From assembly GCF_006864425.1 (NCBI RefSeq), contig NZ_QHLI01000027.1, positions 1 through 35,203 of the forward strand: a stretch of 35,203 bases of DNA. The letters run 5' to 3'. Under the pieces are notes generated by a model. That model was not told the DNA's origin. It made no database searches and was given only the letters and a program-made list of their open reading frames with translations. Origin of the DNA: Campylobacter troglodytis (GTDB taxonomy: Bacteria > Campylobacterota > Campylobacteria > Campylobacterales > Campylobacteraceae). Of the stretch, positions 33,419 through 35,203 are shown one piece after another (within the stretch, counting starts at the first letter, position 1; every line of letters begins with the position of its first letter). A program made the translations under genes and the position numbers.

Positions 33419-34711
33419 ATGAAGGCATTTAAACTTAGTCTCTTAGCCTTTTTGGCTACTAGTTCTTTTAACCCTTTACTTGCTAAGCCCTTGGAGGAAG
33501 CCATTAAAAATGTCGATATAAGCGGACATGCAAGGTATAGATATGAGGCCATATCTTGGCGTGAAAATAGCTTGCCCTTGGAAGCAAACGGCATTAGCTC
33601 GAAAAACGATCATCGCTTTCGTGCAGCCCTTGGGCTTAAATTTGATGTAAGCGATAATTTTAAGATCTACTCTCAGCTTTTTTATCACAATGACAGAAAC
33701 GATGGGCACAGCGGCAGAGGAGCGCAAACTTCAAGACCCATTACCCTAAGACAGGCTTATTTGGAGTATCATCTAGCAGATTATGGCTACAAGGCTATTT
33801 TAGGACGACAAGAGCTTAAAACCATATGGACGGCTGATTTTGTCGGTATGGCTGCAAAGGGTATTTATAATCCTATACCAGAACTTACAGTGCTAGGCTT
33901 TGCCATTGATAGCTTTGAGGGAAGCACTTCAAATAATGTTTTTAGCCCAGCAGATGGCGATGCCATTGATTTTACCATCTTAGAACTTGGCGATTTAAAT
34001 CAAAATAGAGGCACAGCAAATACAAGGCTTTATAAGTATAATCTATACGGAGGGGCTATAATTGGGGATTTTCAAGGCTTAAAGGCTGAGCTTTGGGGAG
34101 CTTATTGGCAACATGCGGCTAATCTTTGGGCCTTGAATTTAAAATATAATCTGCCTTTAAATGATGAGCTAAGCCTTGGAGTGAAGGCTAGTTATCTAGC
34201 AAATAGCATAGATAGCTATTTTAAAAACAATATAAACGGCGCAAACGGTCAGCTACTTGACGCAAGGCTTTTTATGAAAGCTTATGGGCTTGATGCTACG
34301 GTTGGAGGCATTACTTATGGTAAAAAGGATAAATTAAGCATTAATACCATAGAGGATGCAGGGAGTGCCGAGCTTGACTTTGGCAAGGAAATTTACTACC
34401 AAAAGGGCTCTTTTATCACAGTTTCACAAGGACAAAGTAGCTATGCTTATGCTATGCTTGGCTATACCTTGCCACTTGATCTAAGACTTGGAGTTCAGGC
34501 TATTTTTGGAGATACAAGGATGCAAAATATCCCAAATGAAGCAACTGTTGGTGCAGGAAAGAAGATGGAGCTTGTAGGGGAGGGCAAATTTAAGTATAAT
34601 AAAAATCTTGAATTCCTAGCCTGGTATTCTTATCTTAGCACAAAGCACGAGGAAGTGCCTATAAAAAGCCTTAAACACACGGTTCGCTTTCAGGCATATT
34701 ATAGATTTTAG
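33419..34711 (+). CDS. MOMP/PorA-type outer-membrane porin
   Basis: A 430-residue porin of the Campylobacter major outer membrane protein family. The signal peptide MKAFKLSLLAFLATSSFN is followed by PLLA and a mature start near KPLEEAIKNVDISGHARYRYE, close to the PLEEAIKDVDVSG start of C. jejuni PorA. Alternating beta-strand patterns run throughout, with FAIDSF, the family AYW word and the terminal FQAYYRF ending in Phe, as required for outer-membrane insertion. I choose ATG 33419 because it gives the signal peptide and has a GGAAAGG ribosome site; an upstream in-frame start at 33350 would add 23 odd residues. Whether it is the main porin or a paralogue cannot be told here. Confidence 0.9.
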   Translation: MKAFKLSLLAFLATSSFNPLLAKPLEEAIKNVDISGHARYRYEAISWRENSLPLEANGISSKNDHRFRAALGLKFDVSDNFKIYSQLFYHNDRNDGHSGRGAQTSRPITLRQAYLEYHLADYGYKAILGRQELKTIWTADFVGMAAKGIYNPIPELTVLGFAIDSFEGSTSNNVFSPADGDAIDFTILELGDLNQNRGTANTRLYKYNLYGGAIIGDFQGLKAELWGAYWQHAANLWALNLKYNLPLNDELSLGVKASYLANSIDSYFKNNINGANGQLLDARLFMKAYGLDATVGGITYGKKDKLSINTIEDAGSAELDFGKEIYYQKGSFITVSQGQSSYAYAMLGYTLPLDLRLGVQAIFGDTRMQNIPNEATVGAGKKMELVGEGKFKYNKNLEFLAWYSYLSTKHEEVPIKSLKHTVRFQAYYRF

Positions 34712-35076
34712 CCCTTATTTTAGCCCTTATTTTAGCTCTGATTTTGGCCTTTACAAGGTAAAATTTGCCAGATTCAAATTTGCATTCTCAAGGGCTGGGC
34801 AAATTTTATGGAATTTTTGAATTTAAATCTACTATGTCTTTGTGTATCTTAGCCGCAAAAGACAGATTTCACATCCTTGCTTTAAATTTTAATTTTTTAA
34901 GGCTTAATATGCTTGGAGTGAATTTTTCTTATCAATTTTAATAAATTCAGTTGCAAGACAACCTAATCGGATTTTGGCTTATCAATTTTAATCAATTTTG
35001 ATGAGAATTTTGTCTTAAATTTTGGCGATTGATACTTTTAGCTGATATAATTACGGCTGAAAGGTTGGTAAAATCG
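34712..35076. other. region between porin and transposase
   Basis: No gene is seen. A roughly 60-base block at 34970-35020 closely resembles 31406-31460 (CTTATCAATTTTAAT, then TTTTGATGAGAATTTTGTC). TTAGCCCTTATTTTAGCCC repeats follow the porin stop but form no clear terminator. The terminal repeat of the next element begins at 35023. Confidence 0.55.
35023..35051 (+). mobile_element. left end and promoter of an IS1595-type element
   Basis: GGCGATTGATACTTTT then AGCT is the terminal repeat, also seen at the end of relic A (774). TATAAT at 35046-35051 lies partly inside it, 26 bases before the transposase start, so the end of the element may carry its own promoter. Confidence 0.6.
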
Positions 35077-35203
35077 ATGTTAAATAAGTATATATTTTTG
35101 CCCTACATTTCGGAGCGAAAATTTCGGCAAATTTTGGAGTGCTTTTGTGCTGATATTTGCGTGAGCAAAATCGCCGTTTTGTGTAAGGTTTCTCGTCCTT
35201 GTG
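35077..35203 (+). CDS. IS1595-type transposase, N-terminal part (runs off the window)
   Basis: The first 42 codons are open to the window edge: MLNKYIFLPYISERKFRQIL, then ECFCADICVSKIAVLCKVSR. The C-A-D-I-C-V-S-K-I-A-V-L-C-K-V-S-R block resembles the helix-turn-helix region (family LxLSxxxIAxLxGVSRxT type) at the start of ISXO2-like transposases. The start MLNKY aligns with MKNKY of relic A and MKNKD of relic B. It carries no insert at the F-C position where both relics have one. Only the beginning is visible, so whether the rest is intact is unknown. Confidence 0.65.
   Translation, partial: MLNKYIFLPYISERKFRQILECFCADICVSKIAVLCKVSRPC

Overview
The window looks like a piece of a Campylobacter chromosome, close to but not identical with C. 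jejuni. It is AT-rich, has a MOMP-type porin, carries phase-variable poly-G/C and CT/AG tracts, and contains recognisable relatives of C. jejuni genes: murA with a DMT transporter (Cj0858c/Cj0860-like), dcd-pseB-pseC with a Cj1295-like gene (Cj1292-Cj1295-like), and a tautomerase-bcp-queH trio (Cj0270-Cj0272-like). These blocks lie apart in C. jejuni, so the order here is a mosaic. Assignments come from reading the sequence and remembered families; no database search was run.

Layout. 1-1758 holds no live gene, only a decayed IS1595/ISXO2-type transposase and small repeats. 1759-5123 holds two surface-glycan glycosyltransferase genes on the minus strand: one in frame through a G13 tract, one off through an (AG)12 tract plus a second lesion. 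murA (minus) and a DMT transporter (plus) follow. 8836-12536 is a tight plus-strand operon: two sister methyltransferases, a WbqC-family protein, a PseG-like protein and a CDP-alcohol phosphotransferase. It converges on the minus-strand pseF-pseG-pseH operon. Between pseF and the next gene lies a 321-base purine-rich tract with only three C on the plus strand.

15074-18750 (minus) is a phosphonate cassette: radical SAM/SPASM protein, a fused cytidylyltransferase-PEP mutase, and phosphonopyruvate decarboxylase. 19517-25647 (minus) carries a methyltransferase with a CT tract at its 3' end, then an acyl-transfer module (AAC(3)-like acyltransferase, acyl carrier protein, formyltransferase, adenylate-forming ligase with one internal TAG) and a Cj1295-like gene switched off by a G11 tract. 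pseC and pseB follow, then dcd (minus) and the plus-strand tautomerase-bcp-queH operon. 31340-33418 has a second decayed transposase and repeats. The window ends with a porin gene and the start of an apparently intact IS1595-type transposase.

How it fits together. PseB, PseC, PseH, PseG and PseF are five of the six enzymes that make CMP-pseudaminic acid, the flagellin sugar; PseI is not in the window. The acyl-transfer module and the Cj1295-like gene look like tailoring for such sugars. The most interesting proposal is that the cassette makes a CMP-activated phosphonate which the CDP-alcohol phosphotransferase, or another transferase, places on a glycan or lipid. The second unusual item is a family of about 31-36-base hairpin inserts that interrupt the transposase relics at the same sites in both copies.
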